Below are positions 47,160 through 59,800 of a stretch of DNA of 64,000 nucleotides, piece after piece. Location: the NCBI GenBank assembly GCA_030533445.1, contig CM060068.1, positions 15,653,479 to 15,717,478 of the forward strand, written 5' to 3'. The position numbers and the translations under genes were made by a program. The DNA comes from Cyprinodon diabolis (taxonomy: Eukaryota; Chordata; Actinopteri; Cyprinodontiformes; Cyprinodontidae). Position 1 is the first letter of the stretch. The number at the start of each line of letters is the position of its first letter. The notes under the pieces are model-generated. The model was given only the letters and a program-made list of their open reading frames with translations, ran no database searches and was not told the DNA's origin.

Positions 47160-50100
47160 CCCTGACCTCAGACTTCTTCCATGGAGTTTGCTTATGTAAC
47201 AATTTAGCAGATAAGAAGGGGCCTGACCTTAGAAACACTTAAAAATAAAATCAATCCCGAAACGTGCAGGCAGTCAATCCAGGGAGGAGAATAGGAGAGT
47301 TATGTGCTAACATTGCTTGTTACCTGTTAGCTGACAGGAAGCAATGTTTTGAACAAGCTGCAGACAAAGTGAAAGTTTTTTAAATCTAAAACGAATAAAA
47401 TACTGAGATAGTATGGACCATACCTCAATGGGGGTGTATGAGATTGGGTGTACATGTATCGGTCCTGTAAAAATCACTCAATTATCACCCAAAGACACTT
47501 TAAGACTCTCCATTATAGGTCACACCACAGCTCCAAGACATACTGCACATTCCACAAATAACAAGATCCAAAGACAAGAAGAAGGAAGTGATTTATATTC
47601 TTGTCACCAAAAAGTTCTTGAATGCAAATTACAAACCACAGGATTGCGTTAAGATATTGTGACAGAAAAAACATGTTGGTCCATTTTTTTGTTGTTAAAT
47701 CTTCAAAAAAAAAAAAAAAAAACAACAACACTCTAAAGTTAAACCAGTCTGACATTAACCAGCTAGTAAGAGCTACTAATTGAAAACTTGGCATACAGCA
47801 AATATTTAACAGAATGAATTGGATTTTGTTTTCTACTCGTTTCTCTTCCTTGGATTCACGCTGATATGTAATACCACTATAATCTACATTGTTTTGGTCA
47901 GGTACAAAAACCACACTTAAAAAGATAAAGTCTCAACCAACCATATACCTAGCGATGTAATATAACTGTAAATTGTGGCTATTCTCCTGCAAGTACAGCC
48001 ATCAGACAGGAAATCATTATGTTATACCTTCTTCAACTGTGAATAATGGAAAATTATTTTCTTCCTTGATTCTTTATACTTTCATATGATCAGATAGCAG
48101 GATGTTTCAGCTAATCTCAGCTTTATTTTTATTGTAAGCACATCAAACTGCCATCCTATGAAAACAAGGCCTTTGTATGTCATCAATGCGACACCTCTTA
48201 TAAAAACAACTGTGTTAATGTCAACAAAAACAATATTTACACTTACGTTTATAGTTCGTATCTGTAGCCTCTTTATTGCTTTATATCCATTCAATTACTC
48301 CAAGTCTCAGTGATAAGCGTAAAAGCAGGACATAATCCAGTTAGGTTTCATTCAACTTTCTATCTTATTTTTGTTTTTAAATGTGAAAATCAATCATTTC
48401 TGAAGACCTACTAACAGCCTGCAGGACAACTTTCAGGCCATCTCTATGATTATATTAAATATGGGGCAAAACAATTAAGTAAAAAAGCAGATTATTGTTG
48501 ATTATTTTCAAATAAAGTGAGGTATGCAAGAATATTTTTATGAAACAAACAGGAAATTTGGAGGAGCTCCGTTTTTCAAGTAAGCAATTGCCTGATTTTG
48601 CCATGATTTGAAGTAAAAGGCATGTTGGAGGAGTTTGAGATGTGTGGTACAGGTTCATACATAATTAGAATTAAAGCAAAAAGAAGGACTGGTAAAAACA
48701 ACTACTTTTTATTAAAGCTAAAAATAAATCAGATAAGATTTTAACTAAACAGTGAAAACCTGTCCTATACATAAGAGTGTCCACCTGCTTGCAGGCCAAC
48801 ATTTCTACCACTCTTCCATCAGATGGCTTTAAAGTCGTAGGGAAACGGCTGTTCCAACTGTTGCATTGCAGAATTCTCCTGATTGGTGCCCGGCTTTACA
48901 CAAGTAAATAAAGTGAAAGTTTGCAAGAAAGTTTGATCGTGGCTGGTTACTTGGAAGCATCGTTGCTAACCAATTAGCAACTTAGTGCTAGTAGGTTCCC
49001 AAAGGGAAATTACAATGTGATGAAGTAGCACTTAATTGGTGACTTAGAAATGACACTGTCAAGGAACACTATGGACAGCAGAAACATGCAAGAGGAGAGT
49101 TTTGTGTCAGAGGTCATGGATGAGTCTCCTCAATCATAAATGTTTTATTTAGAGGAGGAAAGCGAGGTTGAAGATGTTGTTGAAAAGGACGCCAGAGCGG
49201 CAAATGCTTGGTTTGGTGTAGAAGGCTTACAGCCGTAAATGTTTGAGCCCTTTGCCTCGCAACGCTGCCATTTCTGTTAGCTCTACGCCTGCAGAAGACA
49301 CAGACATCCATCCCCGTGAACACTGGGATGTAACTCAATGGTAAAGTAAATTATTCATATTTCTTATTTCAACCGTTGCGTACATTTGCTGCGACATATG
49401 AAGACCGTTGATATATGGTGTACAAGCTGACATATAATTAACTGGCCTGCATAGAATAATGAGAGAGAAAAAAACAACACAGATTTTAAAAAAGGATTTT
49501 CTTTTAAAATAGAAATGTTCTAAATTTTGGGAAAATATAGTCTGGTAAAGAGTGCATTTATATACATGTTTAAGCCAAAATGATTTAACATTTAAATATT
49601 ATTTCCCTACAACTTTAAAGAGCCCCCAAATTCTAACTTAAAAACATCTTTGTAGCAGATAGCTAAACATTTATGCTTTATAATATATTTCAGTCTTATT
49701 CAGTTTAAGATCCCAATCTCAAAGCGAAACCCCACCTTTTTTTATTGGTTTGTTTTTAAGCAATGAAAATGTAAGTGTATTAAACAGATCAATATAAATT
49801 TAGAGGCATGAATTAAGTTAAAAAAAATAAAAATAAAATTGATTAAATTTTATTCATGGAGATGTACCTGCATGTTAAATAGTCATCAAAATAAAATCAG
49901 GTAAAATCAAATCTGGCCACTCAGACCTCAAAGAAAAACAAGAAATTGGTACTAACCCAAAAAAGTTATTTTAATAAATTAGATCTAAATATTCCAGATG
50001 ATAGATGTCTGGTTATCTTGTGTTATTAAAGAAATGTCAAGCCTGTTTGGATTCAGCCGCCCTTCGGTTGGATCTACAAAACAAGGCCTGTTTCTGTAAA

Positions 50101-50445
50101 CATCTGCAGGCAGCAGTGAAACAGACATATTGGTCTGCTGTGATTTTGTTCCTGTGGGGTCTGGAGTTTATAAGCAGGAGTCTGTGAGCAGTTTTTTCCA
50201 CTGTAAAGGGTTAAAGAGAAAAGTTACCAGAGCAGAGCCGCAGCCCTGTGTTTACACTGCATGAAGACACAAGTTTACACCCAAAGCTTCCCAACACAAA
50301 CACAGCTTCCTACCTCACACACAGACACGGCACGGAAAAGACATGCGTGGAATGAATCCTAAACAGTCTGTCAGAATCCCCCCTAAAAACAAAGGAACAA
50401 TGCGAGAATAAACAACGACTTTAAATGGCTCCAGAATTTAGAATC
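47160..50445. other. Interval without recognisable genes; one possible coding remnant
   Basis: Mostly AT-rich. At about 49060-49300 (plus) broken frames read ESFVSEVMDESPQS, then an acidic YLEEESEVEDVVEKD and LQP-stop-MFEPFASQ, the last resembling the QPYMFEP-like motif of transposon-linked fish proteins. The frames contain stops. An A run lies at 47706-47721. Confidence 0.3.
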
Positions 50446-50449
50446 TGTT

Positions 50450-50880
50450 AATAACAAGTTTCACTAAGGCTGATACTTAAACTGCAAGTCCTGCGGGTGC
50501 AGCGCTGCACATTTTCACCGATTTCTGTCTGTGTTTTAAATGCAAACTGGTAACAGCGGCTGTATTGCGCAACAACTTTGCCTTTTTCTCTGTTGACTTT
50601 AAAGAGCGACGCAAACTTCGAGGCGCAGTTAAAGCTGAGAGGAAGAAAGTCTGAGCAGCAGCCACCTGAACAGAGACAGCAGAGCACCTGCTTCACACAG
50701 GAAGGAGAAGGAAGAAGGCAAACCTGGAGGCGAAGCGCGCGGCTTTTCTGCTCATGAAGCATCCGCGCTGCGGCGGCTTGGAACCGGACGCCTAAAACCA
50801 GAAAGTCATTCAGAAAGCGGCGGACAGCTCCTCCATACTGAACTAATCACGTGTCTGACAGACTCCCGTTTCCGTAGTGG
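50450..50880. promoter_or_regulatory. CpG-rich block, candidate host promoter or first exon
   Basis: This block is markedly GC- and CpG-rich compared with both sides (for example GCGCGCGGC, CCGCGCTGCGGCGGC, CCGGACGCC). An E-box CACGTG lies at 50848-50853. Open frames of 60-104 codons on the minus strand have no recognisable protein features. The strand of any transcript cannot be decided. It is not flanked by transposon ends and shares no visible sequence with other repeats in the window. Confidence 0.4.
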
Positions 50881-50942
50881 GTGGGGTCTGCGGACAACTG
50901 TGGAAAAAAATAAAACATACCGTACCTATGATTGCAGCTAAG

Positions 50943-51491
50943 TACGACGGAGTATTAGGGTCACACATGAAGAGAAAAAATATTTTTGCCATGACGAGAT
51001 TAAACTCGACATGTCGACATTAAACTCAACATTTCGAGAATAAAGTTGAAATGTCTTGTTGAGTTTAATCTCGACGTGTCGACTTTAAACTCGCCATTTC
51101 GAGAATAAAGTTGATATATCGTGGCGACTTTAATCTCGACATTCCAAAGTTTGGAGAAAAGAGCAACTGCGCTCCACAGCTGCAGTCTGCGTTTTAAGAG
51201 TGAAGGTAGTCTTTGACGTGCTGCAACTGTATAACTGTATAATCATCACAGAAAGTAAATTTGACCAAATCATCTACACAAGGCATGTCTGATTCTGGAT
51301 TCTGTGCATGTATCCTGTGCAGCGGTTGGCTCTCTTGAACTAATTTCAACTTTATTGTCGACACGTCGAGATTAAACTCAACATGACATTTCAACTTTAT
51401 TCTCGAAATGTTAAAGTCGACATGTCGAGTTTAATCTCGTCATGGCAAAAATATTTTTTCTCTTCATGTGTGGCCCTAATACTCCGTCGTA
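50943..51491. mobile_element. MITE built of CTCGAC/GTCGAG words, 549 bp
   Basis: The ends TACGACGGAGTATTAGGG and the complement CCCTAATACTCCGTCGTA are inverted. GCTAAG flanks both sides (50937-50942 and 51492-51497). The arms, about 170 bp each, are made of repeated words such as CTCGACATGTCGA, ATTTCGAGAATAAAGTTGA and TTTAATCTCGACGTGTCGAC. The middle (about 51125-51345) is unique sequence without a coding frame. No transposase. The family is unknown to me by name; the 6-bp flank does not settle the superfamily. Confidence 0.85.
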
Positions 51492-51502
51492 GCTAAGGGA
51501 AG

Positions 51503-52668
51503 GTTAGAGCCACTGAAAGTATAAAAAAAAGTTGACAGATTTTTACATTTTATTTCAGTTTAATTTAGGGGGAAAAAATCAGTCTTTCATCTCAGAAGTC
51601 TGACTTTAATCTCAGAATTCGGTCATTTTTCTCAGAATTCTGACTTTAATCTCAGAATTCTGTCATTGTTCTCAGAATTTTGACTTTAATCTCAGAATTC
51701 TGTCATTTTTCTCAGAATTCTAGCTTTAATCTCAGAATTCTGACTTTTTTTTCAGATTTCTGACTTTTGAACTCTGACTTTAATCTCTGACTTTTTCTCA
51801 GACTTTTGAGTTTAATATCATGATTCTGATTTTTTCTCAGAATTCTGGCTTTAATCTGAGAATTATGACTTTTTTTCTCAGAATTCTGACTTTATTCTCA
51901 GAATTCTGTTGTTTTTTTCAGAATTCTGGCTTTAATCCCAGAATCCTGACTTTAATCTCAGAATTCTGACTTTTTTTTTATCATTTTCTGACTTTAATCT
52001 AAGAGTTCTGACTTATTTCTCAGAATTCTGACTTTTTCCTCAGAATTCTCGCTTTAATCTCAGGATTCTGACTTTTTTCTCAGAATTCGGACTTTAATCT
52101 CAGAATTCTGACTTTTTTCTCAGAATTCTGACTTTAATCTAAGAACTCAGACTTTTTCTCAGAATTTTAGATCTTAACATTACGGAAGAGGATTAGGGCC
52201 ACTGGAAAAAAAAAAAAAAGTCAGAATTCTGAGAAAAAAGTCAGAATTCTGAGATTAAAGTCAGAATTCTGACTTTTTTCTCAGAATTCTGAATTTTTTC
52301 CCATGTTAAACTAAAATAAAATTTTTAAAATTAGTTAACTTTTTTTTTTTTTTTCAGTGGCCCTAATCCTCTTCCGTATAAGATAGATGGTAACCATGTA
52401 GGAAGAGATTTGTGAGTTGTTTGGAAAGGCTAGAAACTCACTGGGGGAAAATTACGGAATTAGGCGACTTTTTACGTGCCCGAGGGATCCCTGGTGATGC
52501 TATTTCATTATTGGAGGAGCAGAAGGTGATTCAAACAAGATTGGTGCTTGGTGCTAAAATGTTTGTTAGCTGACAGAATTCTGACTTTTTTCCCATATTA
52601 AACTGAAATAATATTTAAAAATCAGTTAACTTTTTTATTTTATCAGTGGCCCTAATCCTCTTTCATTG
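51503..52668. mobile_element. MITE array built of TCTCAGAATTCTGAC words
   Basis: The left end (AGAGCCACTGAAAG, then TTTATTTCAGTTTAATTTAGG) is the complement of the right end (GGCCCTAATCCTC, preceded by TTAAACTGAAATAATATTT). Between them lie about 28 imperfect 20-24 bp units, each with the palindrome CAGAATTCTG and alternating TTTAATC or TTTTTC spacers. A complete smaller copy sits inside at 52174-52379. No coding frame. Confidence 0.85.
52174..52379. mobile_element. Short complete copy of the CAGAATTCTG MITE
   Basis: TACGGAAGAGGATTAGGGCC and the inverted GGCCCTAATCCTCTTCCGTA bound about 206 bp that contain a few CAGAATTCTG units and A/T runs. It lies in the right part of the larger array. 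Confidence 0.88.
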
Positions 52669-52679
52669 AAGCCCGTCAA

Positions 52680-54590
52680 TCTGAGTTCTCTATTTTTATT
52701 TCCTATTCTGCTTGTTTTAAATGTTGCCACCCTGCTTTACTGTAAAAAAAAACACAGTCAGAATTTAATTAATCAAAATGGTGATACAATACTGTCAGAA
52801 TTGAGGTAATAAAAATGGTGATACATTTTACATAGGCTATATCTTTGTACCTTTGGCACTACTACTGCAGAGAGTGTCCACGTTTATAAATTGGACTATT
52901 AAATTCAATTTCAAAATAATAAATACCCAGCTATATAAATTAAAGTTTTACAGCCTGAGCGTGGGGCCCCATAGTTTTGCACTTTGAAGCCACAGGTCTG
53001 CGAAATGCAGCTGCAAAAGCTTTAAGGGGCTATTAATTATATCCACACTGATATATAATTACCTAAAGTGGGGGGAAAATGAACAATGATTTAATGTAAA
53101 ATGTAAAAAAATAAAAAGTTAAAGGTTAACTTAAGTACCTATTCAATCTGTTAAGCACTGGGTCTCCTTCAATGTAAGACGCCTGAATTTTTTTCCTCCA
53201 TCAGACCAGCCATTTCTACTAATTCTGGAACTAATTATTTTAGGATTAACTCTACTTCTTTGCATTCTTTTTTATTCTAAAGTTATTAAATCATACCTAC
53301 ATACAAAATCTGGATAATAAAGCTCTAAAATGTATTTTGTTAGAAATAGGCTAAAAATGTCCCTGGTTTGTGCTAACATTGTTTTAACTAACTCACATAA
53401 GACATTAAAAGTGTCTGTAGTTTTTGCACAAAGCCGAGGTGTTTCTGTGGCAGTTTGGAATCCAATTTTTTTTTTAGGTGCAAATAGACAGAATATCATT
53501 GTGAGGTCATGGTGTCTGATTCGGGAACACCAGGGTCTCTTTTTTGCTTTGACCTGAGGATGTGGTTTTCTTGTTTTTTCTGAACTGGAAGATTGTGAAC
53601 TGTTTCCTCCAGGTGGGGAGTCAGACCCCACATGAAGCAAAGCGTTCAAATCTCTCTGCCTTGGAGACAAGTGATGGTGGAATGAAGTAGAAGACAGATA
53701 GACTTATTTGTGTCTCTCTGAAAATGTTAAGGGTAAAGATCTGGTCTGTTATTTTCAGGAAAGAGTTGAGGTAAAAACCTAAGATCTCCATTTACTGATC
53801 TTCGATGCTCTGATTCTCACATACCTAATATGTACGTATGTAGGATAATGACTGAAAGAACAAGATCCTGGATACAAGTGCTTAAAAGCATTTTTGAAGG
53901 GTGACTGAATTAGAGTATAGACAGGTTAACCACCTGACTTGCTTACCATCAGGTATGAAAAAAAGAGTTGATTTTAGCACCACTGTAGCAGCAGTAAAAA
54001 CACAGATTACATAAATACCAGTGCTCATCTAAACAGAAAATTGGACAATTCAGCCTGGAATAAACGTTCTTTGGAAGAAAAAAAACATGCAATGACAGTT
54101 TAATAAGTATCCACTCAGCTGAGCTTGCTTGCATTCGCAGTAGAAGAAAGCCAAAGTGGGAAGCTCAACCCGGCAAAACCTTCCTCTGACAACATAATTA
54201 GTATTGTTCTAAATTTGTCTACAGCTCTGTAAAACAGGCCAGTTAAAGAGGGTAATTTTGTCTCTCATTTAACACTCCTGCAAACAAATGTATAACAACT
54301 ATATATGCTACAAGCTTAAACTGTTGTAATATGCACAGCTAAACAGTTTCTGAACATATATATGGAACTATCTGGTAGATGACAAGGTTTCTTATTCAGA
54401 TCATCTCATTTTGGTTTATTGGTTTTCAAAGTTAATGTTCTTACTTTTCCAGAGACATTGAAGAATAATTACTTATCACTACCTTTAAGATTGTAACTTT
54501 TAAATGAACTTATTTTCTATACTTTGTTCTTTGCTATTTGGTTTATCTGTAGTAGTCTTCTTGTTATAAACCTTCTGCTGAGTACCAAGC
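52680..54590. other. Interval without recognisable genes
   Basis: AT-rich. A minus-strand frame of 132 codons (53670-53272) has a Ser/Lys-rich start and no family motif; I do not call it a gene. Confidence 0.4.
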
Positions 54591-54599
54591 AGTTTTAAT

Positions 54600-55617
54600 T
54601 TCAAAAATCCTCCTTCTCAGATGTAAAGCCTTAAATCGCCAAGCCCCACTTTATATCAGAGATCTGATTGTTCCTTATGTTCCTAACAGAGCACTTCGCT
54701 CTAAATCTGCAGGTTTACTAGTGGTTCATAGAATTTCTAAAATTAGAATGGGGGGCAGATCTGTTAGTTATTAGGTTCCTCTCCTGTGGTACCAGCTACC
54801 AGTTTTAGTCCATGAGGCAGACACCCTGTCAACTTTTAAGGGTAGGCTTAAAACTTTCCTTTTTGATAAAGCCTATAGTTAGAGGGGCTTGGGTTATCCA
54901 CAACTTTCTCTATAGTGATGCTGCTATAGGCTTAGACTGCTGGAGGACAAAGGTATCCCTTCTTCATCATTCTGCTTCATTCTACCTCCATTCTCCCATT
55001 CTGCAGAATATGTTTTTTCAATCTCTAATGTTATGTTTTATCTGCTTTTTCTCATAGTAGCTTCATCTGGTCTGTACCAGTTTGGCCATGACACCATCCT
55101 GGAGAGAAATATCAACTGCTGCCATCAACACCTTTGTTTATAGATGTTGGAGCTAGACCTGTTTTTCAGTGTATGCCTGGTTCTCTGACTGTGATTAACT
55201 GTATGTCCTCTCTTTCATCCTCTGACAAGGGAGCTGGCTTTGAGCTTGTCAGCCTGACTGCGTGTTTCCTGGATGGGGCTGCCTGTGGAGCTGGTTGACA
55301 GTTGCCTTTTGTATCTCTGCTTCTTTTTCTATGTCTGCTTCTGTCTCCTTAAACCCCAGTCGGCCTCGGCAGATGGCCGCTCACACTGAGCCTGGTTCTG
55401 CTGGAGGATTCTTCCAGTTAAAAGGGAGTTTTTCTCTCCACTGTCGCTACAAGCATGCTTGGTGTGGAGGATTGCCTTCAGTCAATAAGTCTATGCAATC
55501 AGCTGGTTTTGCTTAGAAAGAAAAAAATGAATGAATTTGACTGTATGATCTGGTTGAATTGTATCTGTAAAGTCCCTTGAGATAACGTGTTGTGAATTGG
55601 CTCTATATAAATAAACT
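54600..55617 (+). mobile_element. L2/Maui-like LINE, 5'-truncated, with full 3' end
   Basis: Holds the RT C-terminal tail, then about 730 bp of 3' untranslated region shared with 13.5-14.2 kb and, on the minus strand, with 8.4-8.6 kb. It ends in 'TTGAGATAACGTGTTGTGAA' and GCTCTATATAAATAAACTGAATTGA, a LINE-type tail. Confidence 0.8.
54631..54882 (+). pseudogene. LINE ORF2 C-terminal tail
   Basis: The frame reads APLYIRDLIVPYVPNRALRS, then LLVVHRISK, then LSTFKGRLKTFLFDKAYS and a stop at 54880-54882. This APxYxxDL...PYxPxRxLRS...TFKxxLKTxLF pattern is the usual C-terminal end of L2/CR1-type and related LINE reverse transcriptases. One TAG at 54772-54774 interrupts it. The polymerase core is missing through 5' truncation. 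Confidence 0.7.
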
Positions 55618-55642
55618 GAATTGACCTGGATGTTCCCATTAA

Positions 55643-56871
55643 AGGTACACTATGCAACCGGTGTTGATTTTCCAGCGAGGCTCCCCCCAGAGGGCGAAAG
55701 TAAAAGTGCACTGTCGTAAATATGCACAGCTGGTTTCTCCGTCAAGCCAGGCGCGGTTGTTTTGAGCTTAGCAGACAGGCCAACGCAACGAATGACTAAT
55801 GCTGCGTTCACACTGGACGCAGCTGGCGCGACAGAAGCAGCGAGTTTACATGCAAAGTCAATGGTTGACGCGCGTCAAGGCGCAGCAAAAGGTCCCACGG
55901 TGTGTTTTGAGCAGCAGGCGCAGCGCGTCGGGCGCGTTTAAGCATCTGACACGCCGCAAACGCGCTGCTGCTCGAGATGGAAAAATTGAATTTTTGCTGC
56001 TCGACGCGCCGCGTCAACCAATCAGAGAAGCTGATCTGGGAGCTGGCAGGGAGAGAGACACAGCGCTGATGATCAGAGCGCTATGATCACTCCTCTTAAA
56101 TAGTTTATTGACGCCTAAATTTACTTAAAATGCAGAAATCTGCCGGCAGAATATGTTGACTTTTATTATCCTGCTGCCTGCAGTTTGGATTATTTAGATG
56201 AAAAACACCTACCAGCTGCCGCGGTGAACCGCGAGGAGGCGACCCGACCAGAGGCTGCTGATGAAGGGATTCCTACTGTCGGCGCACCGCTGGTATGTGG
56301 GGGTCTGAGCGGCTCCGACAGAAAAAATATTGAATGAACTGACTGCACTGATTACGTTTTCAGGTGTATTTTCTCACTTAAAAACATATTAAAACTACTT
56401 TATTCCCACCGATCACAGCAAATATAGCTGCAAGGCAGAGAAAGGATAGTGAAGCTCTGCCCAACGCGCGTCAGACACACTTTTGCACCGCGCAGCCAGA
56501 GCAGCAAAGCTGCTTCAGCCGCGCGTCAGAACTGGTACAAGCAGCAAAAATGAAGCAGCAGACGCTATTTTGCTGCTTTTGCTGCGTCCGGTGTGAACGT
56601 AGCATGACTGCACAAAGATCGCCACTGTGCTAGCAACGAGCATGCTTTTAACTGGGGGCGTGTAGCAATTCTCGCCGTAAAGCAAGACCGACTCTCGCGA
56701 GACTTCTGAGCCTGTGGGTGCGGGCCGAGGGCTCCTGCAATTGCAAGTGCGGTATTTCCCCCACAGACCACCAGGGCGGCCGAGAATACCCTAGTTCAAC
56801 CTGAAATGACTCATTTAATCATACAAAACGTTATGGAACACATTAACTGAAAAATGTTGCATAGTGTGCCT
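55643..56871. mobile_element. TTAA-flanked MITE, 1229 bp including a nested MITE
   Basis: The ends AGGTACACTATGCAAC and GTTGCATAGTGTGCCT are inverted with one mismatch, flanked by TTAA (55639-55642 and 56872-56875). A TTAA duplication is used by piggyBac and Kolobok elements. The original element is about 420 bp once the nested MITE is removed. No transposase. Confidence 0.88.
55798..56603. mobile_element. Nested MITE with GCTGCGTTCACAC ends, about 806 bp
   Basis: The left end ATGCTGCGTTCACACTGGAC and the right end GTCCGGTGTGAACGTAGC are inverted. ATGACT flanks it (55792-55797 and 56604-56609). It is GC-rich with many GCGCGTC/GCAGCAG words. A 350-bp part of the same family is inside the hAT element at 44.5 kb. 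Superfamily unknown. Confidence 0.8.
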
Positions 56872-56879
56872 TTAATACA

Positions 56880-59800
56880 GATTCACAGGAACCAGAATAA
56901 ATAGAGACTGTTTAAAAATACTTCAATTGTTTTTGTTTCCAGACATTTCCCTGCAAATGTTTTTTTTTTACCTCAAGCTTATTAATGACTTGCACCAACA
57001 TGTCTTGGAAAGTTTAACTGCTAGGATTTCTGTTCTCTGGAACCATGTGACTTGTTGCTTTAAGACATTTTTTTTCTTTATAAAGTCTAATTTTGTACAA
57101 GGCAGTTAATGTTGGTGTATGCATAACCAAATGTCAAATGCAAGTAATGACAATCTTAGTCATGTTATTATAAAGAACTAAATTGAAGCACTAATAGATT
57201 ATCAGGAAAACCATAGCCAAATAGCTTTCAGTCTCTGGAAGCTGTTGTTTCATGAACAGCCGCACAATGAGTTGTGGTATTATAGAGCAATATAAAGGGC
57301 TGAATTTTAAAATGGCAAATATACACACAGATAGAGAATAAAAACAAAAAAACTCTCTCCATTTTGAATGTAAAACACTTCATTGACAGAAGAAAAGCTT
57401 TAAAATGTTTGTGATCATTAAACAAAGGACAGTGCATATCAATGAAGTTGAGTGCATTTGACTGTCACCTAATTATTATCTCGGATTGAAGAAATAGAAA
57501 GATTATTAGCACATGTAAAAACATATAAGGCACATTAAAAAAAACATACGATAAACATAAAACAAAACATAACATTTACCAGACACAGTAGGGTTAAGCC
57601 ATATTAAATAAGGTTAGCATTCTAATAACTTCCTGGATGCTCTAAATAATATTATATTTACAAAAAGAAGAAAATAAATATATATAGTAAAGGCTTAGTT
57701 AAATAAAATATTTAGTTAAGCTAAAAAAGAGCAGCAGCCAGAGTTTAACCAAGCAGTTTACAATGCAAAGCAGAAGGGGGAAATAAAAGGCTTTCATAAT
57801 GAAATAATGTTTCAAAAACAATTTGCCGAGATCTGAATCAGTAGCATTTTGGATAACTGAATTTTAGCTTTATGTAAACTAGCTATTACAGTAAGTGATT
57901 GAATAGAGCGATGGACTACAAAGACAGAGGGAAAATGGACATTAACTCACAAGTTAGCAAGCAGAACAGGAGTTATAATCACAGATAAAACAGAGCAGAG
58001 TTATAGTGGACCATAGATGAGTGGTTTAAACCATCATCCATCATTCGAACCATTCAATGAGATAGTTTGTTGCTGCTTTAAAGCACAATCCAATACCAAT
58101 TTTGCAGCATCAACCCCAGTGGTCTGTGAATTGTTCTGATTCAAAGAAAGGCACATCATGTTTAAGTGGTTTGATGAACAGAGAAGATGTGAGGGTCCCT
58201 CTTTGTCTGTACCTGCAGAGGCAATCATGTTTGGATTCACAACACTTCAGACATGAGAGCAACAGTTTCAGACGTCCCATTCAAGGAAGTGGGAGACAAA
58301 TCACTTTACAATTAAAGATAACTTTTCTCTTCCTGAATAATCTCTCTCTCAGTTTCTTTTTGGACGACTCTCTTTTTCAGATATCCATTTCTATAAAAAT
58401 GTCCATAGCTGTATGTTGGTTATTTATTCTCAAGGTGCACATTTTTATATTGTTAAAACACTTTACAGTACAGTATTTTATTGTTTATCTTTTAATTTGT
58501 CACTATTATGTTATTCTTATACACTTTTCTAAGGTCCGTATTTGTGTGACTATTTTTTCTATAATCTTTTTGATGCTCTAAACACCAGAATTCCCCGATT
58601 GTGGGACATTAAAGGGATTTTATATTCTATTCTTCTGTTATTGTCATTTTGTTAAGGACAGATATCCAAATTTTGACCAGGATACGGTCCACCAGATAAA
58701 CAAACAAGCGATCACACTTAACTTGGCATCGGTTTCTTTGAAGATGCTATCTTTTACTCACCAGAAACAACAAGGCCCATTTGTGTGGGTTGTCTCGATA
58801 GAGTCCATGGAGAATTGTGGGCAAAGACAAATATTTGCTGCTGAAGGCACAATTTTGTAGCTTTATGATTGCACAAAGTTTCATCCTACAACTCTTCTGT
58901 TGTGGGAGCTGTCTTTAGAAACAGGTTAATACTTTGCATTATGGGTTTCAGAATTCTCAGAATTTTTAACAGACCTTTTCTTGTTGTCTTTGTGTAGTTT
59001 AGCCCAAAAGATCTTATTTGGGTCTGTGCTCAAAACAAGCTTCTTGTATATAACCTGATTGGGTTGACTAAGTTGAGACCATATTGAAAAAAAAAACCAA
59101 TCAGATCTGATTTGTAAATTATTACCAACTGATGTCCATTTTTAAAACCTATGTGAGCATTCAGGGGATGTTATATCTCTTGAAGACAGTCTTATCTGGA
59201 CCCTATTTTCACCTAGTTTTTACCCATATTGCTCCATCTTGAAAAGACACAAAAACATTATTAAAAAATAGCACTGTTATTAATGAATGCATTGATAATT
59301 CTCATAAAAGCTAGATTTATTAACTAATTTATTAAGAAATTAGTCATTCAAGGTACTTGTTTCTCTTTTGAGTGCCTGAGTTACCCAAGTTAATCAGTAA
59401 ACACCCACTCTGTCCCCCATTGTAAAACTGATTTGACAGCATGGATTTCCTGCACATTATAACTGGAAGATCCATCCTTTCAGAGAAGTGATAGCAGAGC
59501 ATACTCCAGAGAGCACACCATTATCTTTTAGGAGATAAGCCAGCATTGGCACATTTGCAAAAACTGTAAGTTAATGCAATGAAAATGGGAAGGAAAGGCT
59601 TAGGGTTAGATTCTACTGTTATGCAAATGGAGCATACATGATGATAAACCGTAGAAAACGACCACAAATGGGAGTGAGAACAACAGAGTTGTAGTTGTGT
59701 CCTTTAGGACTAATCAAATAATCTTCCTATTTGCCATTATCTTATTTAATTCTAAGATTTTAACCACCCACAGAAGGGGGAAAAGAGGCTTCAATTGAGA

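Noticed and set aside
47513..47914. Minus-strand open frame of 133 codons with a Phe run
   Set aside because: The Phe run comes from an A homopolymer; no family features.
51590..52300. Regular repeats that recall a CRISPR array or satellite
   Set aside because: Units are palindromic and degenerate, are bounded by MITE inverted repeats, and lie in a vertebrate genome.
53272..53670. Minus-strand open frame of 132 codons
   Set aside because: No motif recognised, AT-rich codon use like the flanks, no splice or promoter context.
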